Source: a virus. From it: a DNA stretch of 43,598 nt. A model generated the notes under the pieces. That model did no database searches and had not been told where the DNA came from. It was given only the letters and a program-made list of their open reading frames with translations. The stretch spans positions 1-43,598 of IMG/VR virus record IMGVR_UViG_3300025914_000022. One strand, 5' to 3'. The position numbers and the translations under genes are program-made. Of the stretch, positions 36,158 through 43,598 are shown piece after piece (positions within the stretch are counted from its first letter, which is position 1; each line of letters begins with the position of its first letter).

Positions 36158-39100
36158 TGCTGGCCTGCCAGTCCCAGAACATATTTGGCCGTGCCCTGCC
36201 CGACATGGCTTTCGAATTCGCGCCAGGTGCCGGGATTGCGCCGCAGCATCTGCACCGCCGGAATCAGCTGCTGCGCCGGCGTATTGGCCATCAGGGCATA
36301 GAGTTCAGGCGGCGCGAACTTGTTGAAGGTCGCATCGGCGCCGGTCAGGTCGCCGGCGCTGCGCGCGCCATATTTCTGGATATAGTCGGCATAGTCGATC
36401 TTGCGCTGATTGGCCGCCTTCATCGCCGCGATCAGCTTTTTCGAGCCTTCCGGCGACAGCGCGCCGCCAGGCACCGAATTGACCGCTTGCTGCACGATAA
36501 AGCCGGCCTCGCGCGAACCCAGCGTCTTGGCCAGCTCGAAGCCGAGGCCCGTCTGCGCCTTGATCAGGGCCTCGCCGGCCGCCACTTCTTCCGGCGGGAT
36601 CTGTGACTGGAATCCGAGCTTGTTGAGCGTGGTGTTGAGCGCCCTCGCCCACTCGACTCGAGTCGCATGCGCCGTACCGGGCGCCACCCAGCTGTTGGCC
36701 GGGATCTGCGAAAGATATTCCTGCATCTGGTCGAGCGCCAAGTTGGTGCTCTGCGCCGCGGCAGCGACGTCGCCGGCGCCCTCGACCTTCTTTTGGTAGA
36801 TCTGGCCGAGAACCTTTGGCCCTTCCTGGCCGAACTGCATCATCGAGAACGGCGCCGACCGCACTTCCGGCTCGAGCCCCTCGAGATTGCCCTTGGCGGG
36901 CGCCATGTTGTAACTCGGCTCGACCGCCGCGGCCGGCGGCACCGGCCCAGAAGGCGCCGGGGCGGGGCCGGCCGGCGGGGCCACCAGGCCCGAAGGCGCA
37001 GGGCCGGCCGGCATTTCCGGGGCAGCCTGCGGCGTCAGCACGCCGCCCGGCTTGGGCGGGGCAATCGCACCGGCGACGGCCGGGGGCGGCGTACCAATCG
37101 CCGGCGGTCCCGACGGAATCTCGCCCGAGGCCTGCGCCGCCTGCAGCTCGTCCATGTTCATGAACCGGGTGTTCAGCGGGTTGTAGCGGTCCTGCACAAT
37201 GAAGCCGTTCGGGCCTTGCGTAACATTGTAGCGGCCGGCCGAAACCTCGGCCTGATTCTTGGCGATCTCGCTGGCCTGATAGGCGCTCTGCTGCGCCAGC
37301 TCCTGCCGCTTAAGGTCGGCATCCTGCGCCAGGCGCTTGCCTTCCAGGTCGACGCGCTGGCCCTCGAGACCGAGCTGACCTTTCTTGTACCCGATATCGC
37401 TTTGCGCCAGCGCCTCCTCGCGCCGCATGTTGCGGCCCTGCAAATATGCCTCGACGCCCTTCTGGCCGCCCTGGCCGATATTGACAAACGGGTTGCGCGA
37501 GGTGCCCCCCATAATGCCGAGACCGGCCTGTAGAAGGCCAATGCTGGCCTCATCCGACAGGCCCTGAGGAATGCCGAGGGCATTCTTGAGGCCCTGCAGA
37601 ATGCCGCCTTCATTGCCGGTCGGCGCGGCGGCGTTTTGAGCAACGACTCCACCGGTTTGCGGGATGGAGCCGGTGGTATCGTTGCCGGTCGCATTGCCGG
37701 TCTGCGCCACCGCGGTCGGCGAACCGCCCAGGATCGCCATGCCGTTGGCCAGGCGCGCATTGTCGTTGCCGTGCCGGTCGTCGCGCTTGTAGCCGATGAA
37801 ATGGGCCAAGGCCTCCTGCGCCTGCTGCGGCGTCTGCGCCGCCAGGAACTGCTGCCACGGCCCCTTCAGGCGCGGGATATTCTCGCCTTCCCAGCGCATG
37901 AAATTGGCCTGCACCTGCGGATCGCGCCAATCGCGTCCGGAGCGGGCGGCGAAGGCCTGCAGGCCGTTCGGACCATCCCAGCGGTCCCCTTCCCACTGCA
38001 TGGCGCCATGGGCGTTCTCGGCGTGATTCCAGGCATCGGGGCGGAAGGAGGATTCGGTCTGGATATTGCCGGCCATCATCGCCGCATGCATGTGATCCAG
38101 GCCCGCATTGCTCAGGCTCTGCAGCCAGTTTTGCGCACCGGCGACCGAGGCACCCGAAAGCCGCGGCACATAGATCGGCTGGCCCTGCGCCACCCGCGCC
38201 TGCTGGCCGGCACTCAGGCGGCCGACCGGGGCGTCCGGATTGTCGGCATTGGCCTGCTTGGCCGTCATGCCGTGCACCTTGGGCGCCGGGGCGACGCTGA
38301 TCGGCGCCGGCAGAGCCGGGGCGGCCGGGGCGTTGTCGTTGCTCGGCGGCGGCACCGAACCGGTCTGGTCGGGGGCAACGCCGCCCTGACCGCCGAGGAT
38401 CTGGCCCTTGGGGCGCGGCGGCGGCAGCGGCACCAGGCCGGCCATCGCCGGCGCGTCCGCTTGCGGCGCAACGCCGGGCTTGGGCACCTCGGCCGCCTGC
38501 GCCGCCGCAATGTTCATCAGTTCATCGCCCGAGCCTTCCGGCGCCAGCGGGATCTGCGGCTTGGGTGCCGCCATCGCCGGATTGGCGAGCCCGGCATTGC
38601 GGATCACGCCATAATCGTCCGCCGCCGTTTCGGGGGCGATCGGCTCGGCCTGCGCCTGCGGCGTCACCAGGCCGGCCTGCCGCGCCGCCAGGTTCATCAG
38701 CGGGTCATTGGCATAGGGCGCATCCGCGGTCGGTGCCCCGCTCGCCGCCTTGGGCGAATCCTCGGGGCGATAGCCCTTTTCGTTGTCCTTGGGCGGGGGC
38801 GTCGGCTTGATGCCGAGCACGCCGCCGGCCGGGCGCTCCGGCGGCGAAGGCACCACGCCCGGGTCGCTGCGCGGCGTCGAATAGCTCGGGCTGTCTTCGG
38901 GGCGATAATCCTGCGTATCCGGCAGACGGCTCGCCGCGAAAGGCTTCGCCGGCGCGGCGGGGGGAATCGGCGGTCCTTGCACCGGCGGCGGCGTCGGTGC
39001 GCTCAAGCCGTCATTGCGCAGCATGTCGGCATCGTCAAACGAGGGCCAGACATCGCCGCCATCGTCATAGCCCTTGCGCCCGACCACGCCACCCTTGGAG

Positions 39101-40497
39101 AACAGCCCCATCAACGCCGACATCAGGCCGCCAGTGCCCCCCGCCGCACCGGCCGCCGGTGCGGCGGCAGTGCCGAGGCCCTGCGCCGCCATGGTCGCTT
39201 CCTGCGGCAAGGTGGCGCTGGCATCGGCGCCGGTCAGCGAGGCGATCTTTTGCGGCAGGCCCAGTTCCCGGCCGGTCTTGGCCATGTCGTTGACGCCCTT
39301 GACGCCACTCATCACGCCCTGCAGCGGATCTTGCTGCTGGCTCGCGCCGCTACTGCCGCCCTTGGGCAGGGCGCTGCCGCCGCCCACCGGTGACGGGGCC
39401 GGGATATAGCTGGCATCGGCGCCGGTCGCCGGCGTAGTGCCGGGTGTGCCCCCATAAGGGACGACCCCTCCGGGCGCGAACTTGCCGCGATCGGCGGCAT
39501 CCTCGGTGGCGGCGCGATAATCCACGCCCTTCACGCCGCCGGATTCACCGACCGCCTCGGGATGGCGCTGCTCGACTTCCTGCGCCAGGAAACCGACATG
39601 GGTTTGCGGCTCGCCCTTGTAGCGAAAGCGATAGAGGGTCTGGCCATCAAAGGCCTTGCCGATCGGTTCGATATCCTCCTTGGAGCGTTCATCGGAGCGA
39701 AGGAGGAGTGCCCCAAGCCCCAACGCGCCGCCAAAAATACTGGAGAGACCATTGCCCCCTTGCGAGGTTGTCGTTGAACTGCCGCCGGCCGAGGAGCCCA
39801 GGCCCTCGACGATCGAACCGAGCCAGCTCGCCTTCTGGAAGGGGTAGGATTGCTCGGCCTGATACTGCGCATAGTCGCGGTTGTACTGGTTCTCGCCGCC
39901 CTGCAGCGCCGCCAGACCCGACTGCACGGCCGCCGTCGAGGCCGCGGTGCCCAGGCCCGAATAGGTGTTGGCCGCCTGCAGGCCGAGTGCCTGCTGGCCC
40001 TGCGCCGCCTGCAGGGCCTGCGAATAATTCTGGTTCCACAGGCCGGAAATCGTCTGCTGATTGGCCAGGTTCTGTTGGCGCGCCAGTTCCGACTGCGCCA
40101 CGCCGACACGGTCCCCGCCCATGGCGCCCTTGGCAATGGCGTTGCCCAGAACCTGCTGCTGCTGCTGCTGGTTCTGTTCGTTCATGTTCGCCATCGTCGC
40201 ATTCACGACCCCCGACGTGTAGGGGTTCATGTAATTGCCGACGGAGTTGTAAGCCGGATTCAGGGCGTTGGAGAGCGCACCGGTGGCGGCGCCGAAATAG
40301 GGGTCGCCGGCCGTCGCCGAATTGGTCAGCGTCGAATTGGCCGCATCGATCAGCGAGTTGGACGAGCCGCCGGAATAGGGCGTGTACGAGGTATTGTTGT
40401 AAATACCCTGCGCCTGGCCGACCAGATCCTTATAGGCCTGCCGCAGCTCCGGCGGCAGCTGTGTCGTGGTGGTCGAGGAGGTGGATTTTCCGCCCAT
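36154..40497 (-). CDS. Giant tail/ejection protein: internal S74 and tail lysozyme
   Basis: 1447 residues. N-terminal 250: Asn/Gln/Ser-rich, with a poly-Gln run (NEQNQQQQQQVLG). At about 266-335 is a peptidase S74-type chaperone motif (LRSDERSKEDIEPIG, HVGFLAQEVEQRHPEAVG, VKGVDYRAAT), here internal instead of C-terminal. Pro-rich linkers follow. At about 785-910 is a phage tail lysozyme domain (AAMMAGNIQTESSFRPDAWN; HGAMQWEGDRWDG; ALAHFIGYKRDD). Coiled coils (1040-1110) and a helical C-terminus come last. It probably cuts peptidoglycan during DNA entry, like the ejection proteins of short-tailed phages. Confidence 0.82.
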   Translation of the reverse strand: MGGKSTSSTTTTQLPPELRQAYKDLVGQAQGIYNNTSYTPYSGGSSNSLIDAANSTLTNSATAGDPYFGAATGALSNALNPAYNSVGNYMNPYTSGVVNATMANMNEQNQQQQQQVLGNAIAKGAMGGDRVGVAQSELARQQNLANQQTISGLWNQNYSQALQAAQGQQALGLQAANTYSGLGTAASTAAVQSGLAALQGGENQYNRDYAQYQAEQSYPFQKASWLGSIVEGLGSSAGGSSTTTSQGGNGLSSIFGGALGLGALLLRSDERSKEDIEPIGKAFDGQTLYRFRYKGEPQTHVGFLAQEVEQRHPEAVGESGGVKGVDYRAATEDAADRGKFAPGGVVPYGGTPGTTPATGADASYIPAPSPVGGGSALPKGGSSGASQQQDPLQGVMSGVKGVNDMAKTGRELGLPQKIASLTGADASATLPQEATMAAQGLGTAAAPAAGAAGGTGGLMSALMGLFSKGGVVGRKGYDDGGDVWPSFDDADMLRNDGLSAPTPPPVQGPPIPPAAPAKPFAASRLPDTQDYRPEDSPSYSTPRSDPGVVPSPPERPAGGVLGIKPTPPPKDNEKGYRPEDSPKAASGAPTADAPYANDPLMNLAARQAGLVTPQAQAEPIAPETAADDYGVIRNAGLANPAMAAPKPQIPLAPEGSGDELMNIAAAQAAEVPKPGVAPQADAPAMAGLVPLPPPRPKGQILGGQGGVAPDQTGSVPPPSNDNAPAAPALPAPISVAPAPKVHGMTAKQANADNPDAPVGRLSAGQQARVAQGQPIYVPRLSGASVAGAQNWLQSLSNAGLDHMHAAMMAGNIQTESSFRPDAWNHAENAHGAMQWEGDRWDGPNGLQAFAARSGRDWRDPQVQANFMRWEGENIPRLKGPWQQFLAAQTPQQAQEALAHFIGYKRDDRHGNDNARLANGMAILGGSPTAVAQTGNATGNDTTGSIPQTGGVVAQNAAAPTGNEGGILQGLKNALGIPQGLSDEASIGLLQAGLGIMGGTSRNPFVNIGQGGQKGVEAYLQGRNMRREEALAQSDIGYKKGQLGLEGQRVDLEGKRLAQDADLKRQELAQQSAYQASEIAKNQAEVSAGRYNVTQGPNGFIVQDRYNPLNTRFMNMDELQAAQASGEIPSGPPAIGTPPPAVAGAIAPPKPGGVLTPQAAPEMPAGPAPSGLVAPPAGPAPAPSGPVPPAAAVEPSYNMAPAKGNLEGLEPEVRSAPFSMMQFGQEGPKVLGQIYQKKVEGAGDVAAAAQSTNLALDQMQEYLSQIPANSWVAPGTAHATRVEWARALNTTLNKLGFQSQIPPEEVAAGEALIKAQTGLGFELAKTLGSREAGFIVQQAVNSVPGGALSPEGSKKLIAAMKAANQRKIDYADYIQKYGARSAGDLTGADATFNKFAPPELYALMANTPAQQLIPAVQMLRRNPGTWREFESHVGQGTAKYVLGLAGQQ

Positions 40498-40501
40498 GGC
40501 C

Positions 40502-40984
40502 CTATTCCGCGGCGCTCAGCCAATGGCCGCCGGCGAACTGCGGATTCCACACGAAGAATCCGCCGGCCGGTTCCAATTTCTTGCCGTAAATGCGCAGCTT
40601 TGCCGCCGTGCGCTTGTTGGAGATGATGCCGATCATCAGCGTCAGCTGGGTTTCGTCCGAGCAGCGCTTGGCAAAGTCCAACAGCTTGCCGACATGATCC
40701 TTGGTGCGATGTGCCGGGTGCACCATGTTCCACAGTTCGGTCAGCTGCAGGTCTTCCGAATAATAGGGCTCTTCGATCGAGAGGAAGATCGAGCCCTCCA
40801 CCGCGCCGATCGGGCCGATGACGCCGAGAATGGCGGTGCCGCCCTTGTAATAGCGATCGAGCTGCTGTTCGACCTTGCGGTCGGAGAGCGAAAACAGGCC
40901 GTTTTCGTCGTGCAGCAGATGGATGAGGTCGACCACGCTCGCCCGATCCTGAGGCGTGGCGACACGAACGGCGTATTCGCTCAT
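40502..40984 (-). CDS. GNAT-family acetyltransferase
   Basis: 160 residues. Pattern VRVATPQDRASVVDLIHLLH at the N-terminus, a central strand LTELWNMVHPAHRTKDHVGKLLDFAKR (the acetyl-CoA-binding turn, variant of Q/R-x-x-G-x-G/A), and C-terminal YGKKLEPAGGFFVWN. GNAT proteins are often placed among structural genes of alphaproteobacterial podophages; substrates are unknown and may be a virion or a host protein. The pyrophosphate loop is degenerate (HRTKDHVG), so activity is not certain. Confidence 0.78.
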   Translation of the reverse strand: MSEYAVRVATPQDRASVVDLIHLLHDENGLFSLSDRKVEQQLDRYYKGGTAILGVIGPIGAVEGSIFLSIEEPYYSEDLQLTELWNMVHPAHRTKDHVGKLLDFAKRCSDETQLTLMIGIISNKRTAAKLRIYGKKLEPAGGFFVWNPQFAGGHWLSAAE

Positions 40985-41454
40985 TTCTTGGCCGGTCCCG
41001 GGAGTTTCTTCAGCGTCTTGATGGTCTTGCGCCGCGTGTGCTTGACGAAGGCGTCGAGAATGGCGTGACCGCGGTCGAGATCCCCGCCGCCGATCTGGCG
41101 CACCTGATCGGGCGAGAGCACCACTTCCCCGCCCGCCGCGACGATCGGCACGTTCTCGCCCGGCTGCTCGGCGGCGCCGCCCTTGGCGAACTGCATGCGC
41201 CCGCCATAGGGCGTTTGGTTGGAGCCGAACATGTGGTGGATCACCTGCATGCCGGAAATGGTGTTGCCCTCGCCCAGGCCCGAGACCACGTCGGCCGGCA
41301 GCACATAGGAGCCGGCCATGACGTCGATCGGCAGATGGTCGGTGCGCCCGGCCACGGCCGAGAGTAGCGGCCCGACATGCGGCTTGCGCATGCCCGAGCG
41401 CATGGCGGTGGCGATCGCGTGCTCGCGATATTGGGCGGTCAGCGGATCAGGCAT
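40981..41454 (-). CDS. Conserved podophage structural protein
   Basis: 157 residues, overlapping the acetyltransferase by four bases. Segments YVLPADVVSGLGEGNTISGM, NVPIVAAGGEVVLSPDQVRQ and the basic C-terminus TRRKTIKTLKKLPGPAKK are typical of a small protein found next to the GNAT gene in related phages. Gly-rich, likely beta. Role in the virion or in assembly is inferred from position. Confidence 0.7.
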   Translation of the reverse strand: MPDPLTAQYREHAIATAMRSGMRKPHVGPLLSAVAGRTDHLPIDVMAGSYVLPADVVSGLGEGNTISGMQVIHHMFGSNQTPYGGRMQFAKGGAAEQPGENVPIVAAGGEVVLSPDQVRQIGGGDLDRGHAILDAFVKHTRRKTIKTLKKLPGPAKK

Positions 41455-41668
41455 AATACGGGATCTTGGCGGCGGTGCCGTCGGGCAGCGTCACGGTGAT
41501 GAATCCGACCGGATTGGCCGGCAGTGTCGCGGCGCCGGCGGTGGCGCTGCTTGAGGTTCCCCCGGTCTGGGGAAAAGTGGTCGAGAGCGTCGTGGCGATC
41601 TGGCCGAGATAGCGCACGCCGTTGAGCAGCGTGGTGATCAGGTTGGCATTGGAATTGTTGTCGGCCAT
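41447..41668 (-). CDS. Small virion-type protein
   Basis: 73 residues, MADNNSNANLITTLLNGVRY onward, Thr/Ala/Gly-rich and uncharged (TGGTSSSATAGAATLPANPV), ending LPDGTAAKIPYYA. Probably all-beta; similar short proteins serve as fibre-base or head-tail decoration parts. Its start overlaps the upstream stop by one base. The longer open frame is antiphase to the upstream gene. Confidence 0.65.
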   Translation of the reverse strand: MADNNSNANLITTLLNGVRYLGQIATTLSTTFPQTGGTSSSATAGAATLPANPVGFITVTLPDGTAAKIPYYA

Positions 41669-43598
41669 CAGCGCCTTCCCATCGGGGCGAAGCGAAAGCG
41701 CACGTCGCCGTAGCGCCACCACGTCCCCAGATCCTGGCTTTCGAACTTGAAGGCGATCTGGCGCCCGCGCACCCGCACACCGGAGACGAATCGCTGCGCC
41801 ACGCTCAGCGTGAACGGGCCGTAGCTCCTCGGCGTGTCGCCCGGAAAATCCACCGCATAGATCGTCACCAGCAGCACGGCGGTCTGCGCGCCGCCGGCGT
41901 AGCCATATTTGAAATCCGGCACGATCAGGTCGACGAACGAATAGTCTTCCGCTTCCGACAGCACGAAATAGCCGGTCTGGAACGAGGGATTCATCGCCGT
42001 GCCGTCGGCATCCGGCGAAATCTCGTGCTGGTAGATCAGCCCTTGCGGCGAGGCGCCGATCGGCTGGCCCAGCACCGATTGATCGATCCAGGCCGAGCGC
42101 GCCAGGCTGCCATAGTCCCACTGCAGCGAGGAGCCGCCGATATTGACCTTGACGTAGCTGTCGATCTCGCCGGTGCCAGACAGGCTCGGATAGTACCAGG
42201 CCATTTCGTCAAAGCCGGACGAGGGCGCGGCGCGGATCTTGTGCAGGTTGTCGGTGTCGAGGTTTTGAAAGACCACATCCCAGACATCGCAGGGCAGCCC
42301 CGCCACGCCGTTGCCGGTCAGCACATAGAACTGGTCGAGGCCCATCCAGTAGACGGCCGAGCCGAGCGCTGCCATCGCGTGCGAGGACAGGGCGCCGCAG
42401 CCGGTGGCGATCTTGTTGAAGCCGAAGACCAGCGGCGGCTCGATATATTGCATGGCCCAGATATCGACATCGGTCCAGATCAGGGCTTGCTGCGGCGCCT
42501 GCAGGCCGCCGACGATTTTTGAGCCCGTCGGCACCCGGAACGAGCCGGCCTGATTGGTCGAGAGCGGCACGAAGTCGGTGAAGTCGCCGGCATCCGACCA
42601 GCGGATGAGCAGCGGGTCCTGCACGCCGCCGGTGGACGAACCCCAGCACACCAGGATCTGCGCCGGCATGGCGATAAAGATGCCGCCGTTGATGATCGGC
42701 GTGCCGAAGACCTGCACGCCGGTGGTGAAGCCCGAATCCGGCGACCAGGAATAGACCGCGCCCCCTTGCGGGCAGGCGAGCAGGATTTCGCCCCAATTGT
42801 CCGTCGTCCAATCGGTGGCGGTGATCGGCGTGCCCGGCGTGCCGGTTTGCGACTGGCCCGTGCCATAGCCGCCCAGGCCATAGCCGCCGACACCGTAGCC
42901 GGCGCTTTCCGGCGGCGGCCCGAGCGCGGTGAAGTAGATGAAATGGGCGTTGCCGCCGTTCTCGAAACCGGAGGTCGAGGAGGTCGCCGCGGCCGAGACG
43001 TTGATGGTAAAAGTGTTGGCCGTCGGCACCGTCTGAATGACGTAGTTGCCGGCGATGGTGACGCCGCCGACCGTGGTCGAGACCGCGACGTTGAAGGATT
43101 CTCCCACGATATAGCCGTGCGCCGCCAGGGTAACGGTGACGGTGGCCGAACCTGATACCGTGGTGAACTGCGGCACTGCGCCGCCATGGTTCACCGTGGC
43201 ATTGGCATTGGCGGCGGCCAGAATGGTGTAGCTGTGCGCGCCGGTGACTGTGGCGATGGCATAAGAGCCCGACAGGACCAGGCCGCCGATTGCCACCGGG
43301 GTCGACAGGAACAGCGTGTCATAGGTGGTCGGCGTGATGCCGGCATCGATGATGGTGACGACGTTCGAGGCGTTGATCGTCGAAAAATCCACCGTCGGAT
43401 CGGTGGAGACCTGCCGCGGCGTGATGTCCTGCGCCACGCCCGAGCTGATCACCAGGAGCGAAGATTCCGCCACCACCGACAAATGCGTGTCGTTGTTGAT
43501 GCCTTCCCAGGCGTGCAGGTCGCGGATCGGGCTCGAGACGGCGTTCGGATAGAATTTCGACCAGCCGCCGAGCTTTTCCGGCAGGTTGGCGCGGTGGC
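41668..43598 (-). CDS. Packaged-DNA-stabilisation-like tail protein (5' end outside window)
   Basis: Partial. The frame is open to the window edge: reading back from 43482 it continues RANLPEKLGGWSKFYPNAVS...IRDLHAWEGINNDTHLSV, which is the conserved start of podophage DNA-stabilisation/neck beta-propeller proteins (P22 gp10-type). At least 642 residues are visible. Beta-rich with Gly-rich repeats (GYGVGGYGLGGYGTG) and a C-terminal FRFAPMGRR. It would seal the portal channel and join the tail fibres. The TTG at 43482 is not the true start. Confidence 0.78.
   Translation of the reverse strand, partial: HRANLPEKLGGWSKFYPNAVSSPIRDLHAWEGINNDTHLSVVAESSLLVISSGVAQDITPRQVSTDPTVDFSTINASNVVTIIDAGITPTTYDTLFLSTPVAIGGLVLSGSYAIATVTGAHSYTILAAANANATVNHGGAVPQFTTVSGSATVTVTLAAHGYIVGESFNVAVSTTVGGVTIAGNYVIQTVPTANTFTINVSAAATSSTSGFENGGNAHFIYFTALGPPPESAGYGVGGYGLGGYGTGQSQTGTPGTPITATDWTTDNWGEILLACPQGGAVYSWSPDSGFTTGVQVFGTPIINGGIFIAMPAQILVCWGSSTGGVQDPLLIRWSDAGDFTDFVPLSTNQAGSFRVPTGSKIVGGLQAPQQALIWTDVDIWAMQYIEPPLVFGFNKIATGCGALSSHAMAALGSAVYWMGLDQFYVLTGNGVAGLPCDVWDVVFQNLDTDNLHKIRAAPSSGFDEMAWYYPSLSGTGEIDSYVKVNIGGSSLQWDYGSLARSAWIDQSVLGQPIGASPQGLIYQHEISPDADGTAMNPSFQTGYFVLSEAEDYSFVDLIVPDFKYGYAGGAQTAVLLVTIYAVDFPGDTPRSYGPFTLSVAQRFVSGVRVRGRQIAFKFESQDLGTWWRYGDVRFRFAPMGRR

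Noticed and set aside
37636-39393. 585-codon plus-strand open frame antisense to the 1,447-residue protein
   Set aside because: Extremely Arg/Gly/His-rich, no domains, and opposite a gene with S74 and lysozyme motifs.
1-43598. CRISPR array, insertion sequence or rRNA
   Set aside because: No regularly spaced repeats of CRISPR type, no transposase-like protein and no rRNA-like segment were seen on reading both strands.

Overview
The window is most of a temperate, probably short-tailed (podovirus-like) bacteriophage genome from an alphaproteobacterial host. Four things point that way. GC is high throughout. There is a GcrA-like protein, and GcrA is an alphaproteobacterial cell-cycle regulator. 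The attachment site is the 3' part of a tRNA-Pro(GGG) gene. The virion genes match podovirus families: a packaged-DNA-stabilisation-like beta protein and two ejection-type proteins of about 1,400 residues each. No terminase large subunit, portal or major capsid gene is present. The late operon runs off the right edge inside a gene, and a small-terminase-like gene sits at the left edge on the same strand, so the missing head genes probably lie outside the window on a circular or permuted map (inference).

Layout. (1) 1-1233, minus strand: a small-terminase-like HTH protein and a coiled-coil protein. (2) 1370-8185, plus strand: a tightly packed operon of 17 small, mostly unrecognised genes with one HTH regulator. 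It is interrupted three times by a homologous structured RNA leader whose hairpin arms covary. (3) 8104-19102, minus strand: the early replication operon. It starts with a Cro-like repressor and runs through HTH, HU, a PD-(D/E)XK nuclease, 5'-3' exonuclease, GcrA, adenine methyltransferase, DnaB helicase, DUF1376 replication protein, HNH nuclease and a divergent tRNA. (4) 19179-28628, plus strand: a CI-like repressor divergent from cro, then a recombination operon (RecT and companions), Xis, Int, attP and a group of small accessory genes that includes a macrodomain-like protein. (5) 28662-43598, minus strand: lysis genes (holin, overlapping spanin-like pair, endolysin), tail fibre, two giant virion proteins, a GNAT acetyltransferase and tail proteins. 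A terminator closes this operon at 28.6 kb.

How it works together. An 18-bp dyad (consensus TTCCAGAAAATCTGGATA) occurs twice between cro and cI, twice ahead of the recombination operon, and once just upstream of the tRNA, which suggests one repressor regulon. The attP core is flanked on both sides by paired direct repeats that look like integrase arm sites. Both arms on one molecule imply the non-integrated form. The most distinctive feature is the three-copy RNA leader in the plus-strand accessory operon.
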